DNA of 64,000 nucleotides, taken from contig JAREIK010003431.1 of NCBI GenBank assembly GCA_029783825.1, positions 1,190,674-1,254,673 on the forward strand, in the 5' to 3' direction. Position numbers and translations under genes: made by a program. The stretch is from Sapria himalayana. Its lineage: Eukaryota; Streptophyta; Magnoliopsida; Malpighiales; Rafflesiaceae. The notes below the pieces were generated by a model. The model was not told the origin of the DNA. It worked only from the letters and a program-made list of their open reading frames with translations, and searched no databases. Shown in pieces: positions 36,300-47,425 of this stretch; positions within the stretch are counted from its first letter, which is position 1, and each line of letters begins with the position of its first letter.

Positions 36300-36884
36300 T
36301 TAGCTCAACATAGTAGGGTAATCAAGACATGATGAATTATTTGGCTATAAAATTCATTATCCCAATAATTGAGATTAAATTTTTTAATTATTTTATCCAC
36401 ATTAAAAGTACAACCAATTAAGAGAGCATAAAAGTAAAATTTCTTCTCATGTGTGATGATCAAGACATAAAGTATAGGCTACAAAAAGAAGCACAAAAAA
36501 GTACAACTATATTTTACTCATCTTTCTGAGTTTTCCACCCATCAAAAATCCAAATGTACTATTCAAAATCACTCTCCATTTTTTATTTCTGTTCTTCAAA
36601 TCTTTTGCAATTGCTTGATAGCCGGGTAATTTTTATAGAGACTTGAAAAGTGTATTATTCATTACTCTTGGCAATCCAAGCAATTCATTAAAAATCACCC
36701 TAGCAAAATATACCCAACTTCCATGCACAAAATATTTTTTTTCTTTTCTATCCTTGAAATTAACAAAGAATTCTTTTACATCTAAGGCATTTTTGCTCTC
36801 TACGCATGAAAAAAACAAATAATTTTTTCTTTTCAAAGATTTGTTGGAAAAGTGGTATAAATTCATTGAAACCCTATATTTCAA
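36300..36884 (-). pseudogene. plant transposon protein domain (copy 4, minus strand)
   Basis: The 83-codon ORF 36633-36884 contains VKEFFVNFKDRKEKKYFVHG, SWVYFARVIFNELLGLP, RVMNN, which is the clearest match to 'vrEFY.NL...vrG..V.f....IN.LLGLP' in the window. Continuing left with frameshifts come WKTQKDE, NIVVLFCASFCSLYFMS and YALLIGCTFNVDKIIKKF (about 36330-36540), the second half of the domain. The N-terminal LFFSCVESKNALDVKEFF includes the usual lead-in. Confidence 0.85.
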
Positions 36885-38319
36885 TAAAGTCCTTTTTGGT
36901 AAGAATTGAATCCATCTATTTTATGTCTTTTGGTAACTACTTGATGGGACTAGATCTCTTCCGCTTAGTTTTGCCCTTGCAACTCATGTCTCCCACTATA
37001 TTTTTCCCTTTCAGCTTAGAATATGAGCTCTTCTCCATGGTTGCACTATTATGATGTTGTAATCTCATGATTTTTTTAGAGTTTTAGATGAAATCGAGAG
37101 GAAGTGAGATTAGGACTTGAGATTTTTTTTTCACCACAAAGATATATACTCTCTCAATTACAACTTAATAAATTAAAAGTCATGGCTTTGAAGGCTGGCT
37201 ATTACTTTTTGGGTGAAACCAGTTTACCAAAATGTTTAAATCTACTAATTCTAAAAGTGAAGAGGGTTTTACAGTAGATTAGTATCAAAGTATGAGGTGC
37301 ATGTAAAAAAAAACTGCCACACACACACAAAAATAACAACAAAAACATTATTTCTTAGGTTACCTCCTAAGTAGTATTATTTTTAATATCCATAGCTAGA
37401 CAACATTAATTCTTATTTTTTGCCCTTAATTTTTATAATTCATGCCAGCTTCTCCATATAATCTCACTTTTTTTCTATTTATTTGTTCATTATCCATCAG
37501 TGATGCTATATAAAAAATTAATTGAATTGTATGACCATGATGTCAAGAAATGTTATGGTTTTTTTAGTTTTTTAACTTCCTCCTCTTCAATTATTATGAC
37601 CATAATCACTACTAGAACTTCTGAGAAAACACTTTTCTCATCATTAATTATTATACCTTCACTAACCAATAAAATTTCCTAGAGAGTATTTTTCTCTCCA
37701 CTCACAATTATATCAATACTCACCAATGGAACTTCCAAGGCAGTATTTTCTTTTGTTGTTCTCAAATTAGTGTCTCCTCCCATCATGTCAAGTTGTCAAA
37801 TCTATTCTTATTCCCTTTCATTATTTTTTCTAGTCTCGAATAAAATCTCGGGAATGTTGTCATTAATTGATTGGCTATTTTTTAGATATATGATCTATCA
37901 AGAGAGAACTCTTCATTGGATCTCATATATCATATCTCCATAGCTCATATAATATTGATAGAAGAACTGATTTAGGTCACCATTAAGCATGAAATATATG
38001 TTGCCATAAAGGTAAGAATGCACTCCATCATGATGAAAATTTGACTAATACATGGTCTATCTTTTCTATAAGTATTGAGGTATTAGCTCAGTTATAGAGT
38101 TTCACTCTTTTAAGGGTCAACCAGAAAAAAAGAAAAGAATGAAAAAAAATATGAAGTTAAAATTATCATGATTACAAGATAAATATAAGAACTATAATAC
38201 AAATATTAGTGAAATAAAATAAAATAATATTATTACATCAACTAATATTAACTAATATTAACCATATGAACTAGAAAAAGCAATCCATAAGATTGGTACA
38301 AAAAATATATGGTGATTTT

Positions 38320-38590
38320 CTTACACACATTGTTTTATGGTTAGGTGCATCCCAAAAGCTAGTTGGGCAAGAGTCTCTCATCTAATATTATTCTATAAGT
38401 ATATAGGTTGTACAAGTAATAAAATAATTATTTAGTCTAGATATTAATTCTACAAGAATTGCACATACATGTTAGAGCATTCAATAACAATCAATAGCTG
38501 CTCTAATTGGCATGATAAAAAAAATTCAAGTTGTAAATCTTAGATTCTAGGAATGATTCATATTTTTATTTGTGATGGAATTTCTAAATA
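38320..38590 (-). repeat. family A LTR end fragment, minus orientation
   Basis: Colinear with 27560-27800 and 32450-32700 (CCCAAAAGCTAGTTGGGCAA, GAGTCTCTCATCTAATA, TGCACATACATGTTAGAGC). It would be the 5' LTR of the minus-strand element, cut by plus-strand internal sequence at about 38600. Confidence 0.7.
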
Positions 38591-38599
38591 GCCTTATTC

Positions 38600-40125
38600 A
38601 CAATAGTTCCATGACTTTGTGAATAACGTTAGTGAGGTTATTCACAACACATGAAGGAAATGCTATGATAGTACCTAGTGTAGAGATGATTCAAAACTCA
38701 AAGAAAAAGATATGATAGTACTTAGTTCCATGACTTTGAAGATCCATAATGTAAAATGATTTTGGAGTAAAAAAGAAGGCATAACATTTACTAAAGTCAA
38801 GACATCAGATAAGAAAATAGCCTTAGTGATGAGTTCACTCTTCATTTTGGTGAGGAACAAGTAATTTTTAATCTTTACACTAACATATGGGGTCTAGACA
38901 ATGATAAAATATAGTGTCAGAGAATTGATAATCTACTTCATGCTACATTGAAACAAAAAATAGATTATTGGCTGGATGAAGACAAAATATACGAACTAAA
39001 AATTATTATTTTAGAGTTGTGAGAGCAACAAAAGTTCATAAAATAGAAGAACAACTCTGAAATTGTAAGTATGATATAGTGAATGAAATAGAATATTAAC
39101 TTTGGACTTGTGATAGTGATAAAAATAAAAAAAATGAAAAAGATGACTTTAGTACAAATCAATGAAAAAGATGACTACTATGAGATTACAACATTCTTCA
39201 AAGTCACGACATCTTAGGAATCTTATGATGATAACTCTCAGGAAGAAGATGTATTTAGAGAAAAAGGCAAGGCTGAGATAGAATTCATGAAAGTACAAAT
39301 CAATGAAAAGCTATGGTTAAGCTCACTATTGTGATTTTAGTGTTCTAAAGTGAAAATTATCAAGGAAATATAGAAGCCAATATTTTGGTTGTTACCAGCT
39401 ATGTGACTTTAGTAATACAAAATGAATCAGCCCATCAGAAGCCTAAAGAAAAAACTATGGCTATGCACAACACCACAACTTTGAAGTTACAAAAAAAATG
39501 GCAAGGAAAATGTATAAGAAAAAGCTATGACTATGTACAATATTACAAATTTGGAACCATTGAAAGAAAAAAGAAAAGAAGAGTTTAAAGTAAAAGCTAT
39601 GATAGTACTCATCTCCTTGACTTTGAAGATCCAGAATGTAAAAAGACACTAGGGTTGAAAAGGAGCAATACATTAACTAAAGTCATGGAATCAAATAAGG
39701 AAATAGCCTTAATAATGAGTATAACTAAAGAAAGGCTGAAGGAAGAAACTAACAAGAAGGAAGTAAAGTAATAAACTGAAAAGATTACATGGACATTAGA
39801 GATCTTTGATGGAGTTAAACAAAGTTTGATGGTCTAGATACGGACATAAAATGTAGTGCTTCTTAGTAGGAAATCTAGAAATTATTTTTTCATGCATGTA
39901 TGATGTAGTAAATACTTATATCCACCACATAAATAAATACACATACCCAATTATCCACAAATATTGTCATGGAACTCAAACCCTACCATGACTATCAATA
40001 TGTTTACATGAAGTTGTTCTACTATTTATAGATTATACAATACTCAAACCTAGTATAATAATATGTAATTTATTGTGATGAAGAATATTTATTAATTTGT
40101 AGATGGGAAAGTTATTACTTGGGGA
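38600..40125 (+). mobile_element. family A internal fragment with repeated CATGACTTTGAAG units, plus orientation
   Basis: It carries two direct copies of a ~140-bp segment (38690-38840 and 39585-39735; shared words ATGATAGTACT, GACTTTGAAGATCCA, AGCCTTA.T.ATGAG). Between them are GTCATGAC-related units. The ORF 39385-39588 (67 codons, AMHNTTTLKLQKK, lysine-rich) lies in this repeat zone. An imperfect AATGAAAAAGATGACT repeat is at 39132 and 39161. It ends with the boundary word TTACTTGGGGATAAGTAAT at about 40115-40133. Confidence 0.6.
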
Positions 40126-41354
40126 TAAGTAATTATTTTAGTGTGAGAGTTTATTCGGTGTTCAATTTATCAAATATTTTTGTATATTTTAGTGATTGAT
40201 AATGATGCGTAGATATGAAAATAGGGATTACACACACACACACATTTGATTTTTAATGTTTTGGAGAACTTTAACAAATAGTCTTGAAATCAATAAGTTT
40301 TGGATTTCCTTAGCAGATGAGATTTATTAGTAAGTCTCACATAGTTTTGGCATACATTCTTGGTCAAAACTCTACTTAAATGGTTAGAAGCAATTTTTGT
40401 ATGTTATGATCTTACATATAGTAGTATAATATTTTTATTATGCAATATATTCTTCATGACTGAGATATTATTATGGAGTTGTAGTCATACTTAGCTTAAA
40501 AAATTATTATGGTAGTGGGATTAGTTCTCCATTGCAAAAACTAATTAAGAACCTTATTGGTACTCAATGTTAAGACTAATTTCATAGAGTCATGAATTTA
40601 TCTTTATATGATTAGATAGTCTTAAGTTAGAGCTATGAAAATTATACAAATCCATGATATTTGAGCCATAGAAAATTATAAAGCCACAAGTACTCATGGC
40701 AAATCCATAGTAATTATTTAGAATTATGACTTTGGGATACTAAATGGTATAGAGGATATTGCTTGAGTATAATCATTTCCAAGGTCATGACTTTTATCCT
40801 CAAGGGAATGTATAGTAGTGACTTGTATGCACAAACTAAGTACAAATGTTGTGGCATCCTAATAGTGTTGTGGAAATATGTTATATGAGAGAAAAAAAAG
40901 TTTGTGTCATAGTCATTCAAAATGCCATGAACACTTAAAAGATATGAAAAGTTATTTTTACACCATAATCAGTTCATAGTGCCATGACCACATACACATC
41001 AAGAAAGAATTAATGCCAATATCTTAACCTCCACAAAGTGCTATTACTATATAACAATATTAGATGTTATCTCTATTTTGTAGCTACTTCACAGCACTAT
41101 GATCCTCTATGGACTACAAATAGATGAAGATATGGAGCCACACATATTTTATAGTCATGACTTTGTGTTATAGAGAAAATTAGGCTCAAGTCATGATCAT
41201 TGCCATCATTATGGTTTTATGTTATAAAAAGATCAAGTTGTTGAACAGAGTCTTTCTAGAGTCATGATCTGAAGCTAAAGGGAAGAAGGTTGAATTTATG
41301 ATTTTTTTCTAAAAATCATTACTTTTTATTTTGAGTAATGCAAAGTTTCCCGAG

Positions 41355-41361
41355 TATAAAT
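41355..41361 (+). promoter_or_regulatory. TATA-like box of a family A LTR
   Basis: TATAAAT preceded by CCCGAG, at the same place relative to array and leader as 25831. Confidence 0.55.
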
Positions 41362-41829
41362 GTATAAGATAAAAAATATTTGAAAAAAAATTTTCATTTC
41401 TTCTTTCTCTTTGATGTAACAAGCAAAGTCATGAAAACTAAAAAATCTTGAAGAAAATTTTATACTCCCTAAGGGTTTCATAAGTAAATAATGAATGCAT
41501 GAGTTAGGCCAATCAATAAAGATAGTGGGCATAGCTTTCAAGCTTCTCTCCACTAGGGATAGATTCAAAAATTTTAATGGAATTGGCATGGTCTAGGGTT
41601 TATGTAATTTAAATTATGTAATATTATTGATTTAGATTATGCATGCATTATTAGTTTGATTTATTTTATAATATGGATATAAATAGATATTGAATAAATA
41701 GAAATTGAATTAGGGTTTCAACTAATATTAGATTTGTGCTAGGTTGTTATGGTGGATGCTGACATATAAACCATGAGATTTACTCATGCATATGATAGAA
41801 AAAAGTGATATCTCTTCTAATTAATTATC

Positions 41830-41864
41830 ATGAATATGATCCTTATGAAGAGGATCATATTCAT
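41830..41864. repeat. 14-bp perfect hairpin
   Basis: ATGAATATGATCCT, 7-base loop, AGGATCATATTCAT. Related LTR copies have only the left arm here, followed by different sequence. Confidence 0.9.
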
Positions 41865-42669
41865 TGTACACACTTTAAATGGAATAGTTCTTAATTAAGA
41901 TGAATATTATAATGAATATTCTTCTAAGGGGGTTATATTTAGTGTGTAAGTTGCATCATTACCGAAGAGGATGGTGACATGTATTTCTCATGATTCACGT
42001 GCGCGTGTTGTGACTCACAAGATAGTGATAATCTTTATGAGCTACTTTTATTCATACAGTTCCCACAAGTAAACTTGAAAAAAACATAAATTAATTAAGT
42101 GAGTATGGCGATTATGAAACTAAAAGTATAAATGCTTACAAAAAAATGGTTTTTATGATAGTGGAGTCTAAAGAATAAGAGTGTCTATATGAAGCAACCA
42201 TCAAGGATAGTTGATGAAATTACATAAAAGGTATGAGATTATGAATGACTCTTAACTAGAAATGAATTATTGTTTTACTAGTAATGTACTGAGGGGATAG
42301 CTATGAGGAGACCACCATTGGAAAAGACTTAATGGTGACAACCACCTTGTATGCTATTATGGCAAAAGATCATTACACAATTCACCAACCTTATTTTGCA
42401 TCTACCATAATTTATTTCAAATGACTTAATGATATCACATAAATTAAATAAATGAATATTAGACATAATATTGTATAACAATCTAAGTATCTAATTTATT
42501 AAAAATATATGTTGTCTCTTGTTGAATAGTCGATCTATCGATACAATCCCTGTAGAATTGATATATAGATGAATGTCTATTAAACTACATGTTTGATCTG
42601 TGTACTTGTGGATCTTAGTTGATGAGATACTCTCATTAACAAGCTTTTGGGTGAGATAACAGAGTTGTA

Positions 42670-43085
42670 ACAACTTTCCACATTTATGTCATGATTTGAG
42701 CCTTCTAGAGCACAATTCTCACCGAAGAAGTTTGATACAAAGAATCAACCACTCCATGACCATCTTCTCCACATTGGTACATTATGTGATATCCCTTTAT
42801 GTTGTTGTTTCATTCTTCATGCTTATTGTTCTAGACAAAGCTATAAATAGTGGAAGACTCTTTACTCGAGCTAAAAAAATATTTTAGTGTCTGAGTTTAC
42901 CCAACACTCAAAGTACTAACTTTTTGCAAGCATTTCTATTATTTTCATGATAATTTGGATTTTTTAACAAGAATTTTACTAAAATGATAATTTTTATAGA
43001 ATTGAATGAACATTAGCAAAATCAATATAAATTAGGTATAAAAAGTTGACTTGATGGAAAGTTGAAATAAAGAATAGAATAGTAT
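42670..43085 (+). mobile_element. family A internal 3' end and LTR start, plus orientation
   Basis: ATTTGAGCCTTCTAGAGCA and the CCATGACCATCTTCTCC word match 62600-62690, the internal 3' end. TTACTCGAGCTAAAAAAATA then TTTTAGTGTCTGAGTTTA (about 42860-42900) is the boundary and LTR start. The LTR breaks off near 43085, where hAT-derived sequence resumes. Confidence 0.6.
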
Positions 43086-43089
43086 TTCT

Positions 43090-44500
43090 ATAATTTATGT
43101 TGTGAATATGTCTTCTCCTCCTCATTTCTCTACCACCACAAACCCTAACCCTAACTCTCTTGTCATGATTAATTTAAGAGAGGAAATAGTAAATCAACTA
43201 GTTGTTCATTAGTTTTTATTTTTATATTAAAAAATTTGGATAGTTTTAAAGAGTTTAGATTTTTTTGGTTATTCTTGAAACATTTTTATTTCTTTTTTAG
43301 ATTTATGATTTATTTATGGATATATTTTTAGTGATTTTATTTTTTATAATAATTATTAATTATAGTGAATAAAATTTCATTAGAAATTTTATTTATGTTG
43401 GATAATATGTAATACAATGATAATAAGGGTAAATATGTAAATTATATCATTTTCAGTATTTAGCATTTATAGTTTTTAGATAATATATTTATCTTCAGCA
43501 TTCAATTAACAGTAATTTATCAAATAGTTTTTCAATACAAATTCAACATTTATAAAATTCAGCACTTATTTTTTAGGATTTAATTTTTTCAATTTTATCA
43601 AACTTGCCCTTAGATGACATGAACCTACTGACTCGTCCAATGTTTAGCATAGCATCAGGGTATGCTTTTTCTAATGTAGTCAATTTCATTTTGGATAGGA
43701 GATCAAAATAGTGACTGGATATCATTGAGATATTAGCATGCTTGAAAGATTGGGAGGATTCGAGGTTGGCATCTAAGATTTGGCCGAAACATGAGTAGAG
43801 GAGTTGCCGATAGATGAGGAATCATGGGACTTTGAGTATATTGAACCTACCGCTAGTGATACCATTAGCCACTTATGCTATGATGATCAGTTGCATACTT
43901 ATATTTATTGGCATTGAGATTGATCTTTCATGATTATTAGATAATTTTTATTTTATGTTGGTGTTGTATTGTTGTGTTATTTTATTCTATTTTATGATTT
44001 ATGGATGTATTTTTTTGATATTTTTGATTATTAAAATTTTTCTTTTGTGTTAATGATTTTATTTTTTTTGTAATTTATGTAACATATATAAATAATATAA
44101 TATTGTAACTCATAACTCATAATGTTGCCAATGGGTAACTTTAAATTATAAATTTTCAAAAAAACTTAAAATCCTAAACAACGAGTCCACAACTAGTGAC
44201 TGATTGACCAGGAAGCCAACCTTCGAGCATGACCTAGCCCAACCCGGCATGGCCTTGCATGACCAGGCATGACCTAGCCCAACTCTACCTAAACTCGAGC
44301 CTATTGAGCCTTGTCAAGCCAACCATATCCACATCATGCCATTCCAAACATGACATGACTACTGTGTTGTGCAAGACACAACATGACTTCCATACTAGGC
44401 CATGCCCAGCATAGTATGGTTGCCTGACTACACTACCTTATATCGCAATCGAGCATGTCATAGCTCATGCCTGCATAGCATGACCCATTTGACACCTCTA
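43090..44500 (+). mobile_element. hAT transposon, right portion with dimerisation domain and terminal repeat
   Basis: It ends in a GC-rich CATGGCC / CCAGGCATGACC zone (44200-44490) and the terminal repeat GACCCATTTGACACCTCTA at 44500, the inverse of TAGAGGTGTCAAATGGGTC. A transposase C-terminus on the plus strand lies inside (43630-43860). The left border is uncertain; 43090-43160 (with AACCCTAACCCTAAC) may be the transposase leader. No left terminal repeat lies nearby. The matching left end is probably 28403-28547. Confidence 0.75.
43630..43860 (+). pseudogene. hAT transposase C-terminal dimerisation domain
   Basis: FSIASGYAFSNVVNFILDRR (about 43642-43701), then LDIIEILACLKDWEDSRLAS (about 43717-43776). 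This corresponds to 'vaSEsaFSnvvnvi...RssL.pd.vEaLaCLkDW.' of the hAT family. SG replaces SE, and stops follow RRSK. Everything N-terminal to this block is missing here. Confidence 0.88.
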
Positions 44501-44871
44501 GTTATTACTTCCTTCCAACCATATGTCCAAGTATGTCTCATAGTTTACCTATCACCCATTCACCATAATAATCTCTCACAAACGTACTAATTATCAAAAG
44601 TCTAATTCATGTTCTATTTAATCATTAATCAATCAATATCCAAAACACAACATAAATCAAAACACATCCATCAATGTAAAACCATTATTACGTCACAAAA
44701 ATAAAGTTACACAATTATAAGGACCATCAGTTATGCATCCCTTGTTTGCTTGTAGAGCCCCTAGAGAGTATGAATTTCATTCATAGAGTTTGATAGCTAC
44801 ATCATGGCTTTACTTGTTATGAGAAGTAAGAAAAAATAAAGAAATTTTGCAAGAATTTCTTTCTCTTCTTC

Positions 44872-44879
44872 TTTTATAC
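44872..44879 (-). promoter_or_regulatory. TATA-like box of a minus-strand family A LTR
   Basis: TATAAAAG on the minus strand followed by a purine-rich AAGAAGAGAAAGAAA leader, the same arrangement as 25831 on the plus strand. Confidence 0.55.
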
Positions 44880-45147
44880 TTTAAGAAATTCTATAATACT
44901 TTAAGTAGGAAGTTGTGAATTTCAAAAGAAAGCCACAACTTTGTCTTTCATCTCGTAAGCTTAAGGTTATGACTCTAGAAAATAGCCATGACTCTATAAT
45001 ATATATGTTGGTAATTCCACTTCCACGATTGTTATTTTAGAGATTCAGAAGAAGAGAACAAAAAAGAATAGCAAATGATATATATATCCACAACCACATT
45101 CCAACAAAAGCCATGGCAGAATCAAAAAAACACAACAGAAACACACG

Positions 45148-45495
45148 AAATAACATGGTTCACTAGTCGTTCAACATGACTAGCTACATCCACAAGAAGA
45201 ATGCTTATGTGTTATAGATTATAACTAAATAGAATGTCCAGGATGTCTTACAGTATGTGTGCAGAAGCAGTCGAGATGAAAATCGTGCAAAGAGGAGAAA
45301 AAAATGGAGATGAATAGTTCCACGCCAAAAAATTACAACAACCCGAAAAATATAAATAAAATCAATTTATATTAATGATAGAGAGGGTCGAATCACTTGG
45401 ATGGGCCGAGTTCTATTCCTAAAATTTTTTGGCCTGCTGATCGAACAACAAGACCTCCTTTATTATGCTATTACTGTATTTCCAGCCTCTTAATA
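45148..45495 (+). repeat. dispersed repeat F, copy 2
   Basis: TGGTTCACTAGTCGTTCAAC, ATGACTAGCTACATCCACAA, then TTTTGGCCTGCTGATCGAAC and CAGCCTCTTAATATTTT, in the same order and spacing as 35030-35335. It contains relatively many CG and GG words for this region. Inserted in a family A LTR. Confidence 0.7.
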
Positions 45496-46612
45496 TTTTC
45501 TTTCTTGTAATTGTATGAAAATTTTAAAATAGAAACATATTTGGTTATACAAAACAGATATCAAAAAAAATTATATACAACAATATCTCAGTCTGTCTAT
45601 AGCACAAATTTATGATGCGAAATAATGACCATGATTTGGGCGTATTAATTTTATAACACAAAGGCTGATATTATGAAGTGGCAATGACCCCTCGAATTTG
45701 TATTTCTTATTCTTCATAAAGGGTTTTGGGGCTAGAAAAGGCAATGATATTGTGAATGGTCTTTCATATCATAATAAAGTCATGGTGTTAGGTAATGGCT
45801 ATGTTTGGCATTATTATTTCTTGATCATTATATGATCACAATATTAAGAAATGGAAACAACACTGAGAAGACCTCTTGTGTGTATCCTATGGCCATGACA
45901 CTGAGAAAAGGATGCAACACAAAAAATTTAAGTTGTCATGCTACTAGTCTTCACTTCTCTTTTATATCATATTATAGCAACACTGTAAATATATCACGGC
46001 ATTAACATTTAGCCAAACATAAAACTCATGATTTTTTCTTTCTTTGAGGATAATAGTCATGTACTGGGAGAATGATCATATTTGAGTAATGTCTGCTATA
46101 ATATTTTGTGTCCCAAAAATCATAGCACTGAATAATTTCCATGACTTTGGCCTAAGTAGTTTTGACTTTAAAATATTTTGTAGCTCAAAAGTCATATAAA
46201 ATGGCTACGACTCTAACTTGAGATAACCAAGTCATATTAAAGATAAAAAATCATTGCACTAGTACAAGACCATGATGTTTAGCACTAATAGGATACTTAG
46301 TTATTATGATATAAAATTAATGTCATAACCATTTTAATTTTATGAGATAAGTATGATTGTAACTCTATGATAATATTATAACCACAAAGTATGTGTTGCA
46401 TAATAAAATGATTATACTAATGAGTTCATATAGTTGTGGTGTACAAAGATTCACATGATCAATTAGGTATAGTCTTGGCTAAGAATGAAAAAATATATAT
46501 TTTTTCACAAGGAAATGATAATGTGATTCCAAAGTGTTGATAAAATGGAGAGCATGTGTCGGTAATACTAGTCTCAGCAAAGTCCTATACAAAGATAGTT
46601 TATGCTACCATA

Positions 46613-46635
46613 CCATGATTTAGACTAAATCATGG
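46613..46635. repeat. perfect palindrome, 11-bp arms
   Basis: CCATGATTTAG, one central A, CTAAATCATGG. It stands at the junction between the family A LTR and the unassigned block. Confidence 0.9.
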
Positions 46636-47284
46636 ATGCTATTACCAACCATGTCACATTATATTTTTATGATATCTTTGTTTTTGGGGTAAGATGGAGC
46701 ACAACCTGAAAATCCAGACTAGTTTCGAAACTAATACTCATACCCACAAATAGGTTAGCTTGTTTTTTTAGCGAATAAATCTTTTAAATTTACCCATGAA
46801 CTATTACCATAGTGTATCACAATATTTTTTGGTTTTCGAAAATATTTTCTGCCTCTTCTAAAATTAAAATGTCTTTAATTTTAAAACTTGACTCTTTCTA
46901 TCTTAACCCAAATTAATTTGTAAATTGTTTGTTTTCAATTTTTAAAAAACCAAAAATCACAAAATCAATTTTGCCTAATTTTAATTTAGTTAAAATTAAA
47001 ATTCAAATTCCAATCATGCATATATTATATATTCAATCTGAAAATATATATGTTAATTCTCAAGATAATAAACTCAATTATTTCGAGAATTAACTAATCA
47101 TGCATAAATACTATTCTTCCCAAATAATAGTATAATCTAATAATCCAACCAACAACCAAATATAGTCCAAGTTATAGTCTATAAAAAAAATAATAAAATG
47201 TAATAAAAATCGCCTAATGACTTGATTTGAAGTGTTTATTTTGATTCCAAAGTAATTTTCAGCACCCAATCACACCACATAATT

Positions 47285-47425
47285 CACATGAACACCCCAC
47301 AACCACTACAGAATCACTACATGAATGACACACGAACATTACATATACACCACATGAATATCGCATGAATATTACATGAATATTGCACGAATTCTAAATA
47401 AATACCAGATGAATACCATATGAAA
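47285..47425. repeat. degenerate CATGAATATT minisatellite
   Basis: ACATGAA, ACATGAATG, CACATGAATATCG, CATGAATATTA, CATGAATATTG, AGATGAATACC, ATATGAAAA follow each other at steps of about 11-18 bp. The two central units are nearly identical. Confidence 0.75.

Larger units (their letters stand above)
34830..38150 (-). mobile_element. family A internal region, minus orientation
   Basis: It lies between the minus-strand LTR start (34800) and a minus-strand LTR end fragment (38320-38590). It contains the transposon-protein domain (36300-36884) and a lysine/glutamate-rich ORF at 35707-35910 that could be a coiled coil. An unrelated dispersed repeat is inserted at about 35030-35335. 37080-38150 is too decayed to read. 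I saw no reverse transcriptase or integrase. Confidence 0.6.
40135..42660 (+). mobile_element. family A LTR, plus orientation
   Basis: LTR start (TTTTAGTGTGAGAGTTTATT), a short ACAC run near 40231-40244, array zone (40500-41330), TATA-like box (41355), leader (41380-41420) and R/U5-like region (41560-42660), colinear with the 24650 copy. It contains a 14-bp perfect hairpin at 41830-41864. The extreme LTR end is missing and internal 3' sequence follows at 42670. Confidence 0.7.
44501..46560 (-). mobile_element. family A LTR, minus orientation, inner half right of the hAT end
   Basis: 44509 onward is colinear with 54835-56000 (CTCATAGTTTACCTATCACC word, then the TATA box on the minus strand, array zone 44920-46330). 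Read on the minus strand the GTCATGAC units lie upstream of the TATA box. Dispersed repeat F is inserted at 45148-45495. The LTR start is lost near 46500. It completes the half-LTR at 27520-28394. Confidence 0.75.

Noticed and set aside
36806..37054. 82-codon plus-strand ORF
   Set aside because: Mostly antisense to the minus-strand transposon-protein copy (36633-36884), which has the clear family match.
43130..43160. CCCTAACCCTAAC telomere-like sequence
   Set aside because: Only about two units, and the usual plant repeat is CCCTAAA. More likely hAT or leader sequence than an interstitial telomere.
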